Assembly: GCA_022453515.1 (NCBI GenBank)
Contig: JAJNNY010000012.1
Span: 372,001 to 436,000, forward strand
DNA: 64,000 bases
Source: Astrocystis sublimbata
Taxonomy: Eukaryota; Ascomycota; Sordariomycetes; Xylariales; Xylariaceae
Direction: 5' to 3'
The translations under genes were made by a program, and so were the position numbers. The notes beneath the pieces were generated by a model. It made no database searches, was not told the origin of the DNA, and worked only from the letters and a program-made list of their open reading frames with translations. Every line of letters starts with the position of its first letter. The first letter of the stretch is position 1. Below, one piece after another: positions 20,313-31,855 of the stretch.

Positions 20313-21744
20313 CTTTGCAGGCAACTTAGGATTTATTCCATATTTATGTAATATGTAGATATTAGGCCTTGGATACTAACACGTTCGAAACGCGGATACA
20401 ATCAATAATGGGTCATGTGTAGGATTGGTTATGCCTGCTATCGTCAACAATCGAGTGTAGTACCCCTTACCTGATCTGATTTTCGATCCTATTTGTTTCC
20501 TGTCGGCATGTTTTGAAAGAGTCGAGATGAGATGATCCAGTGCATTTATTATCTTTGCGGTCTTAATGGTTGCTGCGTCCATCTCGCAATGTACGTTTCC
20601 AGTATGCCTACTCATCGGGGCTTGAACGCAATCCGTTGACACGTTCGACAGGTGGTGCTTTCGTATGTTACCGAATGGGTCAAAACATAGTTGCTAGTTA
20701 AGGATAGGCATCTTCCAGGATTTTCAATCAAATGATTGCTCACAGCCTTCGATGAAGCTGAGGAGGCTAGGTCAACGTGGCAAGGAGGATAGGCGGCTTT
20801 GGTCTTCGTCACCACCAAGGAATGAGCCGGCGTCAGATGGGTTATTTACTTATCGTAATCAAGGAGGGGTTAATCATGGCCTCAATGACGAGGGCTGGCA
20901 AGGAACGGGACTCGAGGTACGGCTGGAGTTTTTATAGCTACGATGTCCTCCGCGGACGGCTTAGCTACAATTCGCTAATATCCTACTGTACTGTGCTGAC
21001 CTTCCGGGTTCAATGGGTCCGCGAAATGGCGGCTCTACGATTGGACTACTAAGCCAAGCCCCTTTGCTAACTGCCTGGTGACTTCCTAGGAAGTCAGTCA
21101 CCCCACTAGGAAGCCACTCCATCAGCACACCTTCAACAAGAACGAAGATAGAAGCCGAAACAATCGCACTACTATGATCTTTTAATACAACAGGTAATTC
21201 ATTCTCAGTAGGATACTTAGGCTTTACTAAACAGGAACATTTATGTCTTATATCGTAAATAAAACGAAGCAATTGATTCCCGTATCAATACATAGAATGT
21301 CCGTTTTCAGTGAAACGGTTACCTCTGATTTTTGTCGTATATTTCCGGAGAAACGTTGTTGACCGTTACGGGATTTTATGCATTTGGGCTTGTGCAAAAG
21401 CGGGTCTTGCTCAGGCCAAATCCCAGCCAAGTTCGCGCTGAAAAGTGGCACTGCTCAGGTGAAGTCCTGAGTTCTTGGCATTTTGTAAAACTTACTTTCG
21501 CGGTAGCTGTAGGTACCTAGGTAGTCTACTGCACTGGAGCTTGGACGCGCACTGGCGATGCCTGGAGGTCGCAAGCTGCCAAAGCAAGCAAACCAGACCA
21601 CCTCAGATCCATCTCCAGCGAGGCTTCACAGCCGCGTGCACTCTCGTTCCTCCTCGACCAAGCGCCCACTGCATTCGATACCCGACTACGACTACGACTG
21701 CAACCCCATCTTCAAATTGCAGACTCGCCCGTATCAAGGACGCC
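20313..21744. other. intergenic, accessory/core boundary
   Basis: About 1.4 kb between the NLR and the proteasome gene. No coding frame is supported. It contains a palindromic GTAGGTACCTAGGTAG-like site near 21510 and the GC-rich 5' leader of the proteasome gene. Confidence 0.5.
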
Positions 21745-22911
21745 ATGGCAGACCGCTACAGTTTCTCACTGACCACCTTTTCCCCCAGGTACGCTCTAAG
21801 TCTCCGCCCCTGCCAGCGTCTGGCTGCTCGTGGTTTTTGTCCAGTCCAGTCCAGTCCAGCTAACAGTGTGATAGCGGGAAGCTCGTGCAGATCGGTATGT
21901 TGTTACCAGAACTGTCCAGCTGTCGTAGCATTTCTTGCAGCATGCTGCTGCTCCCCCGTTGGCTGTTGGGCCGTTGCGAGGTGTTCGCCCCGCCATCGCT
22001 ATCATCATGCTAATATCGCGGGGAACCATAGAGTATGCTCTGAACGCAGTCAACCAGGGTGTGACAGCCCTTGGTATCAAAGGTGAGCCTCGCCACCCAC
22101 AGCGTGCCCTGCTCTACAGTCATCCTAACCGCAGTAGCCACGAACGGAATTGTCTTAGCGACCGAGAAGAAGTCATCGTCGCCGCTTACCGATCCCGCCT
22201 CCCTCTCCAAGATCAGTCTCATCACGCCCAACATCGGCATGGTATATGCTGGTATGGGCCCAGATTACCGAGTCCTCGTCGACAAGGCCCGCAAAGTTTC
22301 TCATACCAACTACAAGCGTGTCTACAATGAGTACCCTCCCACCCGGATATTAGTTCAGGACGTTGCGCGCGTCATGCAAGAGGCCACTCAATCTGGCGGT
22401 GTTCGGCCCTACGGTGTCAGTCTGCTGATCGCCGGCTGGGACGAGGGTATCATGCCGGACGAGCAAGCTGCCGTCCAAGGCGAGACGGTCGAGGGGGAGA
22501 AGAAGCCCTCGAGCAAGACTGGTGGCATACACAAGGGCGGGCCTATGCTTTACCAGGTCGACCCCTCAGGGGCTTACTATCCCTGGAAAGCTACCGCCAT
22601 TGGCAAGAGCGCTACTACGGCCAAGACTTTCCTGGAGAAGAGATACACCGATGGCCTCGAGCTGGAAGATGCTGTGCACATTGCACTGCTGACACTGAAG
22701 GAAACTATTGAGGGGGAGATGAATGGAGAGACAATTGAAATAGGTGGGTTGCTTCACCTGTTTCCATTAAAGCATTCACTAACAGTCGCTAGGTATCGTT
22801 GGTCCACCCGCGGATCATCTATTGGGCGTTGAGGGTGTCGAGGGGGCGACAGGTCCTCGCTTCCGGAAGTTAACACCGCAAGAGATTGAGGATTACTTGA
22901 CGAATCTATGA
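21745..22911 (+). CDS. PRE8: 20S proteasome subunit alpha type-2
   Basis: Five exons (21745-21788, 21875-21894, 22032-22082, 22135-22743, 22793-22911) join to 280 aa. The start [20 protein letters not shown] is the alpha-subunit N-terminal gate signature, followed by [17 protein letters not shown] and [12 protein letters not shown]. The body keeps [33 protein letters not shown] and [17 protein letters not shown]. It is somewhat longer than yeast Pre8 because of a Lys/Glu/Gly-rich insert ([16 protein letters not shown]) before [11 protein letters not shown]. As a structural alpha-ring subunit it helps gate substrate entry into the proteasome in nucleus and cytosol. Introns are 86, 137, 52 and 49 nt. 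Its end faces the RCC1-like gene only 79 bp away (convergent). Confidence 0.95.
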
Positions 22912-22990
22912 TTCTCGGACGCCCTGGACTCTCTACAACGTCACTCGCATGTATCATAGATCCATATCATAGAGGGCTAAGATGGACATG

Positions 22991-24046
22991 CTAAGAAAGA
23001 CGAGCATTCTTTGTCACGATGAACGAGCTTCGCTGTCCTGCTTTGACACCGACGATGGCCTCTCCCCTGGCAGACAAGGAGACTTCCGTCCATCCGTACG
23101 CTCTCTTTGATGGCACCCCTAACTGGCCGTTGCTGTTCTCACCGATAACGTATACTTTGCCCCCCGTAGTCAAAACGATCATATGCGTTTCACCCACCGA
23201 GCAATCGAGTAGGTCATGGTCCTCCACGTCCACAGGGCTGGGGCTGCTTGATAACATGCTAGTAATTGGCTGGCGAGCTGGGTGACCACCCCAGCCATAC
23301 AGATCGTGGCCTTCGGTTAAGGCAAGTACGGTATAGCCACCGGCTGCAATCTTTCGGATCTTGCCCGAGGGGAGATCCCTCAGGTCTTCTACAAGGCCAG
23401 GTCGGTCGGCCGGGCTGCGAATTGTTAGAAACGCACTCACTGCAGCCTCATTCTCGACTGGCCCACCTGGTAGGTGTAATATCCCGTCCTAAGGTGGCAC
23501 TATATCGTTCGTCTCCCCAGGACCAAACATCGCCGTCTCGTGAAAGAGCCACGAAGCCTGTCTCGTAGGCTACTAGCTGGACGATCTCGTACATGCCAGA
23601 GAATATATGGCTAGTCTCCATCTCGGCAAGAGACTTATACTGTAGGATGGAATCGAGGCCATTGTATACTTCACTTTGCGTCAGAAGCGTGGCTGTTTTG
23701 TAAGTGCGTGTAAAAACCAACCTGCAACCGTTCCATTCGCAGCCACAGCACTGGTGGGTGACAGGACCTCTGGCTCAATACCGTTCTCGGTGGCATAACC
23801 AGCACATCTCAATCCAGCAGAGGTATTAACTAATTCAGAGCATCTGTTAGACACAAGCCTGCATCACAGAAGCACACGAGCCAGCCTACCCACAGTGCAA
23901 GCTAGAGACGCATGCTGAGGTTCGATAAGCTCATCCGAAAGTACCTTTTGGAAGGTTGTGAGATCATCTGGCTGTATGTCCGTATCGTGAGGCAACGAGA
24001 ATTCCAGCTGCCTCCACGCATTGAACCCAGTGGCATATAGGTTCAT
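22991..24046 (-). CDS. RCC1-repeat protein, Ats1-like (299 aa)
   Basis: Minus-strand exons 24046-23890, 23829-23718, 23673-23467 and 23414-22991. The N-terminus MNLYATGFNAWRQLEF is the first blade of an RCC1 propeller. Later blades show DVWSWGDERYSATLG, IAAGGYTVLALTEGHDLYGWG, and ETHMIVLTTGGKVYVIGENSNGQLG. This size and layout fit the fungal Ats1/RCC1-like group; yeast Ats1 is linked to Elongator-dependent tRNA modification via Kti11, but orthology here is an inference. In intron 1 the acceptor is the TTAG at 23830, not the AG just after the branch site; this choice alone keeps the frame. Intron 2 (44 nt, donor GTTTTT) is the least certain boundary. Confidence 0.75.
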
Positions 24047-24592
24047 AGTTTGGCTTGGTGGTGGTGGTAGTCTGCTGGTACCTACTGTGACGAGAGGGAA
24101 GGCATCCGCAGTTGTCCGACGGAATCATGGGATGCACAGTACAATTCCGGGTAGCGACATACGGTGGTTGAAAACTCCCGACTCACATCCGCCAATTGTT
24201 TTTTGACTTTCACGTGCACCAGTGTAACCTCTCCATCTACCCTAGATACCTTACCTACTGCTTAGTAGGTAAGTAGCATGCAATATGTTTGCTCATCAAT
24301 GATCAAACCTAAGAATTTATCGCTTATCTCATATCCCACTGGCACAACTGTGACCAAAATTCTGGATAGCTGCATTTGGCAAACGGCCCAAGGGGTTCTC
24401 CTACCTACCCCTCCACCTCCATTAATGTTCGGAATATTCACAAAACGTCTATTGGTTGTGTCGGCATCTCGAAATGCTCCTCTGAGCCGCTATTTATGAC
24501 TTATGCTACACTGTCCTCAAACAATTCGGGAGGGAGCAGTCGCGGTAAAAAAAGGCACAATCCAACTTGATCAGCCATCTCCAGCTACCACG
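24047..24592. promoter_or_regulatory. shared promoter, RCC1-like / Dicer
   Basis: About 550 bp between divergent starts of the RCC1-like gene (minus) and the Dicer gene (plus), so it must hold both promoters. It contains an inverted-repeat-like CCTACTGCTTAGTAGG near 24253-24268. An upstream in-frame ATG for Dicer occurs at 24503. Confidence 0.4.
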
Positions 24593-27500
24593 ATGTATTC
24601 GCCGATGCAAGGCGTGGTAGAGCCGGTGACCGACCATGGAGACTATTCAAGCGAAGACGCAAGCCCTCTTGACCGGACTTCTGCCCTTGAGAACCCCAAC
24701 CTGCCCTCAGTGATTGATGATGACCCGCACGTGGCATCCTCTCGCATCGAGACTCTGCCCGAGGCAGGGTCTACTACAGACCAGGTCGAGGACAGTGTAG
24801 CCATACATGCGCGCGCCTACCAGGTGGAGATGTTTGAGAAAAGTCTCGAACAGAACATAATTGTTGTGGTATGTCGTCGTAAAAAGCTATCTGCGGCCCA
24901 CATCTCTAACACATGGCATAGATGGATACAGGAAGTGGAAAGACCCAAGTGTTAGTCCTTGAACACGCTGCCGATATCCCCCCCCCCCCCCCAACTTCGT
25001 TGAACATTCATCGTGGATCAACAATGTAGTAATAGTGCGAATGCAGTGCTGTTCTCCGCATCCAGGCCGAGCTCGAGAAGTCCTCAGACAAAGTAGGCAC
25101 TGACTCTCGCAAAACGGTTCCTCTTCTCAGATTGACATTAACATGTATGTCTAGATAATCTGGTTCCTTGCTCCAACTTCCGCCCTGTGTCAGCAACAAT
25201 TTAGAGTCCTCAAATCTCAGATTGGTGCAGCCCAAATCAAGCTTCTTGGTGGCGCCGACAATTATGAAACCTGGTCCGATGCCCGCATTTGGGATGATTA
25301 CCTGAAGAATGTTCGTGTTGTCGTTTCAACCTATCAGATTCTTCTTGATGCCATATCACACGCTTTTGTGCATCTCGGCCAGCTCAGTCTCATAGTCTTT
25401 GATGAAGGTAAGTATATCCATAAAACCACAGTTGTTGTTTCGGGGTTAACGGATAATTAGCACATAATTGTGTCAAAAAGCACCCCGGAAACAAGATTAT
25501 GGAGCGATACAAAGTCTGTAAAAGCAACGGCGTGCCGTGTCCAGCCATACTGGGTCTCACGGCCAGTCCTATCATGAAGTCAAACTTGAAGGGTATCTCG
25601 ATAATAGAGCAGAGTTTGGACGCCGTGTGTAAGACCCCTACCATTCACAGGGAAGAGCTTCAATGTGCAGTAAAGCGACCGACTCTTGCATTCGTGGTCG
25701 TGCCGATTCCAGGCTCTCCGCCCCCCACAAAGAGTATGAATGACTTAGCGAGCGCCTATCGTAACATCGATATTTACCAGGACCCATACGTATTGGGACT
25801 TCGAGATCAAGCCACTGAAAAAAGCAAAATTATGCTCGGGAAAATATTGGAAAAACAAGACACTTTCACAATGAAACAGATAAAGTCCATGTATAACAAA
25901 GCTACGGCAATTCATAAGGGACTAGGCCCTTGGGCTGCGGATTATTTCCTTTACGAAGCAGTGACCCAATTCCTAGATTCTCTCAACCGCAACCTGACCT
26001 GGTTTGACACTTGGGATCTGGAAGAGAGGCGGTATACTGCCAAGGCACTTCAGGGAGTTGAAGTCAAACCACCACAGCCATTCGAGAAAACCGGCGTGCT
26101 CGACACGTCGGCCAAGTTCAATGCTCTAGTTCAAGAGCTGCAATCGGCGCCGGATGATATCCGCTGCATCATCTTTGTCGAGGAGACTGTTACAGTCTTC
26201 GTATTAGCCCATATGCTATCAGCAACTCCATCGATCAGCAACCGCTTTCGAGTGGGCACCTTGATTGGAACTAGTAGTTATGCAGCTCGAAAACGAGACA
26301 TTGGGGAGCTCAACCAGGTGAAGGGTGTTCAACATCTTGAAGACTTCAGAACAGGAAAATTGAATCTTCTGGTCGCCACCAGCGTTGCGGAGGAGGGCAT
26401 TGATGTTCCTGCCTGCAATCTAGTTGTTTGCTGGAACTCCCCGCCCAATGTTAAGTCATTCATTCAAAGGCGCGGTAGGGCCAGAATGGAGAACTCAAGG
26501 ATCATCTTGCTGTTGGAAGACTCTTCAGAACAACATCAGGTATGGCTGGAGTTAGAGGGTGTGATGAAGCGGTGCATTGAAGACGACACGAGAGTTGCTC
26601 ACGAATTAGAAGAACTCGAGGCACTGGATACTAACCCTAATATTTCCCCCTTGATCATTGCTAGCACTGGAGCCCAGCTCGATTTCGACCAAGCTAAATC
26701 GCATCTGGAACACTTTTGCCGGAAAATATCTTCCAAGCAATACATCGACTCTCGTCCTTATTATATCACGGAACAGATTGGCAGTTCTTCCGATGGCCAC
26801 CCAATGATGAACGCATCAGTCCAGCTACCACCGTCATTGCCCCAGGCTGTTCGTCGTGTGAAAGGCCTTGGGCAATGGTATTCTGAGAAGAATGCTTTCA
26901 AGGATGCTGCGTTTCAAGCATTCAAAGCACTTTATGCGTCGGGCTTGGTGAATGATAACCTAATGCCCCTGTTCGACGACGTCCCGGAAGGAGTGGAGAC
27001 TCGCAGTTCGGTGGTAGAGGTCAATGGTCTCTGGAAGCCATGGCAGAAGGTTGCTCAGTTATGGGAGCATCGTGATGAGCGAGAGCAGCGCGAAGTCCTA
27101 CTGAAAGACGGGAATAGAGTGATGGCCAAGTTTCAAGCATCCCTTCCTTGTCATTTCCCGCGGATACCTCCGTTCTCCATATATTGGGATACTGAAAATA
27201 CCTGGACGGTCGAAATAAGTGAACACCGCCACCATGTCTCTGCGTGTAATCTGAGAGAAGATCAGAGTGCGGCTCTGATCGATCTAGCTTATGGTCACCG
27301 CTGGTTGTCGGAAGATTTACCGCACATCTTGCATCTCCGATGCACGGAGCAGATCGGATTTCGCCAGCATGTAGGAAGGTGGGCAGCTGAGGAGAGCACC
27401 CTCGGCCCCGAGTTCGTCGTCCGCAATGGAGTTGGAAGAGCTCACTTATTCCTGGAATGGCTACCTTGCATGCCACCTCCCGCTTTGGTGGGGAAAATCG

Positions 27501-29235
27501 AGAATGATAATGAGGATAACCTAGACGACGCCCCATGGTTAGCGGTCAAGAATTGGCCAAGACGTCAAGACTTACTTCATCCCATTCTGCAAAGTCCGGA
27601 ACCAAGGAATGAACCAGGCAAGTATACAAGCAAGAAGTATCCTCACATACTTCCGGCTTCACATTGCACGGTAGACACCATCGACCGTTCCAAAGCCTAT
27701 TTCGGTAGTATCATCCCGTCGGTCGTTCATATGCTCGAGATCTATCTCACCGCAGAGGAGCTATGCCGCACCACTCTCAAGCCAGTAGCAATTTCTGACA
27801 ACTCGCTTGTTGTAACAGCGATTTCCTCGCGTGCCGCTGGTGAAGCAACAGACTATGAAAGTTTCGAATTCTTGGGTGATTCGATCTTGAAAGTTCTAGC
27901 AACTGTATCCGTCATGATTCAGCGTGAGTAAATAGAAACTATCCGTTCATAATCACCAAACTAACCTCTACAACAGGCCCTCACTGCCCAGAAGGATACT
28001 TGTCAGCGATGAGAGATCATATTGTATCGAATGCAAGGCTGTGTCGTGCCTCGGTTGAGAAGGGGCTAGATAGGTTTATACTGACGAACAGATTCACAGG
28101 GCAAAAGTGGCGGCCTCTCTACATAAAAGATTGGGTTTCTGCCGATGACAAAACCTCAGACAAGAGGAACATGTCGACCAAAACCCTTGCAGATGTTGTC
28201 GAGTCTTTAGTCGGGGCGGCATTTCTTGATGGAGGCATGGAAAAAGCCCTCGCTTGTCTGCGCGTCTTTCTCCCAGAAGTGGAGTGGTACGGCTTGGTTG
28301 ATGCACACATGAGACTTGCTGGCGGAAGAAACATTGTCACGCAGCTGCATCCCGATCATGAGCCCTTAGAGGATCTGATCGGTTATACATTCCGGAACAA
28401 AGCCCTGCTGATGGAGGCTCTGACACATACTTCCTGGGGACTTAGAACGTCCGCAGACATGTCTATGGAGCGCCTCGAATTTCTCGGCGACACAATTCTG
28501 GATAGGGTCGTTGTCTCAGCGCTCTGGGCGCATGAGGTGCAGCTCTCAAACAAGCGGATGCATCTCATACGAACTGCATGCGTCAACGCCGACTTGCTCG
28601 GCTTCTTGGTCATGGAGTGGAATACTACACAAGAGACTACCGAGATATCTCCAACGGACCTAGTGACTACTGTGTCTCAAAACCCAGTCCCTTTTTGGAA
28701 GTACATGAGGCAGAGGTCCGCGCACGTCGTCGACGCCCAAGTAGCCACAGAAGAGCGACATGCAGCAGAGCGAGACGCGATCCTCGACGCGATAGCGCAC
28801 AGCCCCGAATATCCCTGGGCCAAGCTCGCTCACCTGAACATACCCAAGTTTATGTCTGATATGTTTGAAAGTCTGCTGGGCGCCGTGTGGGTTGACTCTG
28901 GCTCGATGGAGATATGTGCTCAGATTGTTGAACGGATTGGAATATTGCCGTACCTTCGACGCATGCTCTCCGACGACTTCATTGTCGCACACCCCAAGAA
29001 CAAGTTTGGCGAGCTGGCTGCAAAGGATCTAAAAATCGTGAGGTATGAGACGACGGTACAGATGAAAGACGGTGTCAAAGATCTCATTTGTAAGGTCTTT
29101 GTCGACGAGCAGCTTATCGTTGAGGTGAGTGGCGGGGTGAACCCTGAGGAGATCGTGACAAAAGCGGCGGATGAGGCGTATCATATGCTGCTTGTGCGGG
29201 GAAACGATGTGAGTGATGAGATGATGATTGAATGA
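24593..29235 (+). CDS. dcl2: Dicer-like protein 2 (6 exons, 1441 aa)
   Basis: Exons 24593-24868, 24922-24950, 25047-25092, 25155-25407, 25461-27923 and 27977-29235. Domains in order: DExD/H helicase (MDTGSGKTQV P-loop, APTSALCQQQF, FDEAH), helicase C (VATSVAEEGIDVPACNLVV, QRRGRARM), Dicer dimerisation domain (LEHFCRKISSKQYIDSRPY), RNase IIIa (YESFEFLGDSILKV and LADVVESLVGAAFLDGG), RNase IIIb (MERLEFLGDTILDRVV and MFESLLGAVWVDSG), then a short dsRBD-like tail. Both RNase III active-site signatures are intact. It should cut double-stranded RNA into small RNAs for RNA silencing and antiviral or transposon defence. No PAZ motif could be identified. An in-frame ATG at 24503 would add 30 residues. 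Intron 2 carries a C15 run. Confidence 0.93.
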
Positions 29236-29911
29236 TTTCACGAATTGCTAGATGTTAGGGTACTCGATTTGTTGAGCTTCTATGACTGTTAGATTACTAA
29301 GAGTGTAGGGCAAGATGAAGGACATGTCTTGAAATTAAATCATTGCTCGTTACACTCAACAGTCGGTTATTTAGACACCCTGATTTCCTTCCTTCTCCGT
29401 ATGATGTATAGTAGGTATCTATGCTCTCTCGCAACCAAGGCTTAGAATCATCCGTCTCGCCTTTGAAACCCATGTCAAAGATGCCATGCGACTGGTAGAA
29501 GGTTCTGTTGCTTCCGCAATTACAGGCCGGCTGGCCAGTCCGCACTACGCGCACAGTGACGAGGGATCTCAAAGCTTGTCATTTGGAAGTAGAAAGTACG
29601 GCATGTTGTCATCTCTAATGGAAGGCTGCTCGTGTGTCGCTCGTGCTAGAACTGACAACCCGATCAACAGGTAGCGGTACGTGGTATTCATCTGTATGGT
29701 CTCATATATAGAGGCACTGAAACTTCTATAATCATGTTAAAGACACACACAGGATAATCAGAGAGCTGTTGCAATTGATCCTGCGTACAGCAGGCTATAT
29801 ATACACACGTGTGTAAAAAAAGAAGAATAATAAAAAACAGAACAGAAAATATGAAAAATCAAGTGGAATAAAAAAACCAAGAAGTACTGCAAGAAAAAAG
29901 GAAAGGAAGGG
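29236..29911. other. intergenic
   Basis: About 0.7 kb between the Dicer stop and the tRNA gene terminator. A/G-rich stretch at 29.8-29.9 kb. No gene is supported. Confidence 0.5.
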
Positions 29912-29917
29912 AAAAAA
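29912..29917 (-). terminator. Pol III terminator candidate (T6)
   Basis: Six T on the minus strand, about 43 nt beyond the tRNA 3' end. A 17-bp palindrome (TTCCAGTT-G-AACTGGAA, 29930-29946) lies between, so the primary transcript would carry a small hairpin trailer. Confidence 0.5.
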
Positions 29918-29959
29918 TTGGGTTGCTGTTTCCAGTTGAACTGGAAGCATCAGGAATTG

Positions 29960-30087
29960 AGCCCGATGCGGGGGTCGAACCTATGAAAGTTGTTAACATC
30001 TAGGTGGGCAGTGGTACATGGCGAAGTAGACTTACCCGCAACCTTGAGATTAAGAGTCTCACGCTCTACCGATTGAGCTAACCGGGC
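29960..30087 (-). tRNA. tRNA-Lys(CTT) with split T-arm
   Basis: Read on the minus strand, positions 30087-30036 give the acceptor strand GCCCGGT, D-arm, anticodon arm TGAGA-CTCTTAA-TCTCA (anticodon CTT, lysine), variable loop AGGTT and the first four T-stem bases GCGG. Positions 29980-29960 give the rest: T-loop, CCCGC, ATCGGGC and discriminator T. Joined, they form a perfect 73-nt tRNA with all four stems paired (one G-T in the acceptor). There is no intron at the usual 37/38 site. Instead 55 nt interrupt the T-stem (see the separate entry). Both internal promoter boxes survive: A box around TAGCTCAATCGG and B box GGTTCGACCCC, the latter borrowing the final G of the insert. Confidence 0.85.
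29981..30035 (-). other. GT-AG intron-like insert in tRNA T-stem
   Basis: On the minus strand the 55-nt insert begins GTAAGT, has GTTAACAA (TTAAC branch-like) about 15 nt before the end, and ends TTTCATAG. These match the spliceosomal introns in this window in length, donor, branch and spacing. Exact removal restores the T-stem pairing GCGGG/CCCGC. No bulge-helix-bulge or tRNA-endonuclease-type placement is evident. Whether it is spliced is unknown; it could also mark a dead tRNA copy. Confidence 0.75.
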
Positions 30088-30480
30088 GTGTTTGCTGGTT
30101 GGTGGTGTGGTGGGATGAAATTGTGATTTATGACTTGGTGTGAATGTTTGTGGGATGGAGACTGGGGCTTCGTCTAAGACTTTGTGGGACGGGGATGGGC
30201 TTGGGACGGGCTTGGGACGGGTGGTTGCTCTAGCACAGGTACCATACATACAGTACAAGGACCTACCTACTAATTATACTACTCTGGCGAAAAACAAGGA
30301 ACACCTGGTATTACAGAGCAACGGAATGAACATGGACATGCTTATTTGCCTTTTCATACCAACTACAATGAGTATTTCCATGGGCTGATTTGCCTGATAG
30401 ATCTCAGAGTCTATGTGCCTACTTTAATCGGATACATGACGTTTGATATGTGCAGATTGAGAGTATAGGGGTAGGGTGCC
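30088..30480. other. tRNA 5' flank, intergenic
   Basis: About 390 bp. It holds a short direct repeat (CTTGGGACGGG twice near 30200) and no supported gene. Confidence 0.4.
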
Positions 30481-31855
30481 TCATCCAAGATCTAACGCGA
30501 GACGGGGCCATTGCAGAAACCGGTCATGATCCGATCCAAGATTTGATATAACAGCAACCGCAATCCTTGCGTGCCAACCGTCCAGATACCAGCGCCTCGG
30601 CGCCCTGTTCATGACCGCACACCAATAGAGGTAAATTAGCAGCGCTACAGGCTGTTTATCTGTCAAAGCTGCGGCAAAACCATCCATGACCGATGCCGGC
30701 CAGAGAATGAAGTGTTTCCAGGTCTGCGGCACCCCGTTGACGAGCCTAACCCACCAGATCAACTTCGCAAGAGCATGATCACAGGATTTCTGGGTCGCTG
30801 TCAGCGTGCCCTCTGGATGCCCAGCTGTACTTAGCTGGCCTATAGCTTTCAACATTTCGTCAATCGCAGATGGTGGAGTTGCCCAGCATCGTCTCCGTGC
30901 CAGAATATCGTTCAACTCGCTCTTTTCCAAGAACATCCCGATCTGATCTCCTATACTCGCAGTGCCTCTCAAGACCTGAAAGACATCGAGGTAGTCGAAA
31001 TTGCCGTTTTGCGCCGATTGGGCGACAGCGAAGCTGAACATGATATGGCCGACCCCAAACATCAGGATGGGTAGCCAGTTGCCCTCGTGGACGTCGTGTT
31101 CAGCTTGTCGGAAAAGGGTCGATGCAGCCAAGTTGTACTGTATGGCTTTGACATACAAGTCGGAAGACCAAGACCCCCTCTGGAGAGACTGATATATGGC
31201 ACAAAGCGAGGAAACAGTTGGCAGCAAGTATTCGACACTGGAATTCTGAGAATCAAGATCTCCATAGCTGGCTGGCTGCCCGTTTCGGGAGCCTGTGAAA
31301 AGGGTCCAGCTTGGATTAAGAAAAGAGGTACTTGTGTATGTCAGTAACTCTTGTTCACTAACGGAACAAGTGTAGTGATCGAGAGCTGCAAAAAGATTGG
31401 TGCAAGTCCCGAAGTGTGAAACACGATCCATGGCTGCGCTCAACTCCAACGGTCTGGAAGAGCAGGCTATTTCGAGTTGGGCGACGGGTGCACCGCTCAC
31501 AGATGCACCCGTCTCAAACAATTGAGAATCATGAGCCCGAAGGTAGTCGCAGAACTCATCGCGCCGGTGGCAATTCGAACACACGGGACCTTGGCGATTA
31601 CACTATAAGTCGGTTAGTTAGGGCTATGAACACATCAATTGGAAATCGTGTTCGCGGCACGAACCCGGACGCGTCTCTTTTTGCACTGCCCACAACCTGA
31701 TAACAGAGCATATCAGTAAGTGTTGGGTATCTCCGGACTTTAGTTTGGGGTTGCTCGACCCTACGATAATCAGTCAAACTCCATCATGGTGTGTGAATAG
31801 GAATCGCCGATGAACTCACATTTCGAGATTTGCTGTGAAATTGTTTAGATCCCAT
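30481..31855 (-). CDS. Zn2Cys6 transcription factor
   Basis: The binuclear zinc cluster is split by introns: exon 31696-31665 encodes GCGQCKKRRVR and exon 31602-30481 continues CNRQGPVCSNCHRRDEFCDY, giving the full C-x2-C-x6-C-x6-C-x2-C-x6-C pattern. The rest is the alpha-helical middle/regulatory region typical of sterol-uptake-type fungal regulators (for example YLLPTVSSLCAIYQSLQRG, LILMFGVGHIMFSFAVAQS-like helices, and CAVMNRAPRRWYLDGW at the end). A plausible first exon, 31855-31820 (MGSKQFHSKSRN), fits the usual basic lead-in, but the phase across the first intron is off by one nucleotide. It is a nuclear DNA-binding regulator; targets are unknown. Confidence 0.75.

Noticed and set aside
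29950..30258. 102-aa minus-strand frame running through the tRNA-Lys gene
   Set aside because: Its middle (RLAQSVERETLNLKVAG) is just the tRNA read as protein, a well-known false gene call; the flanks have no family support.
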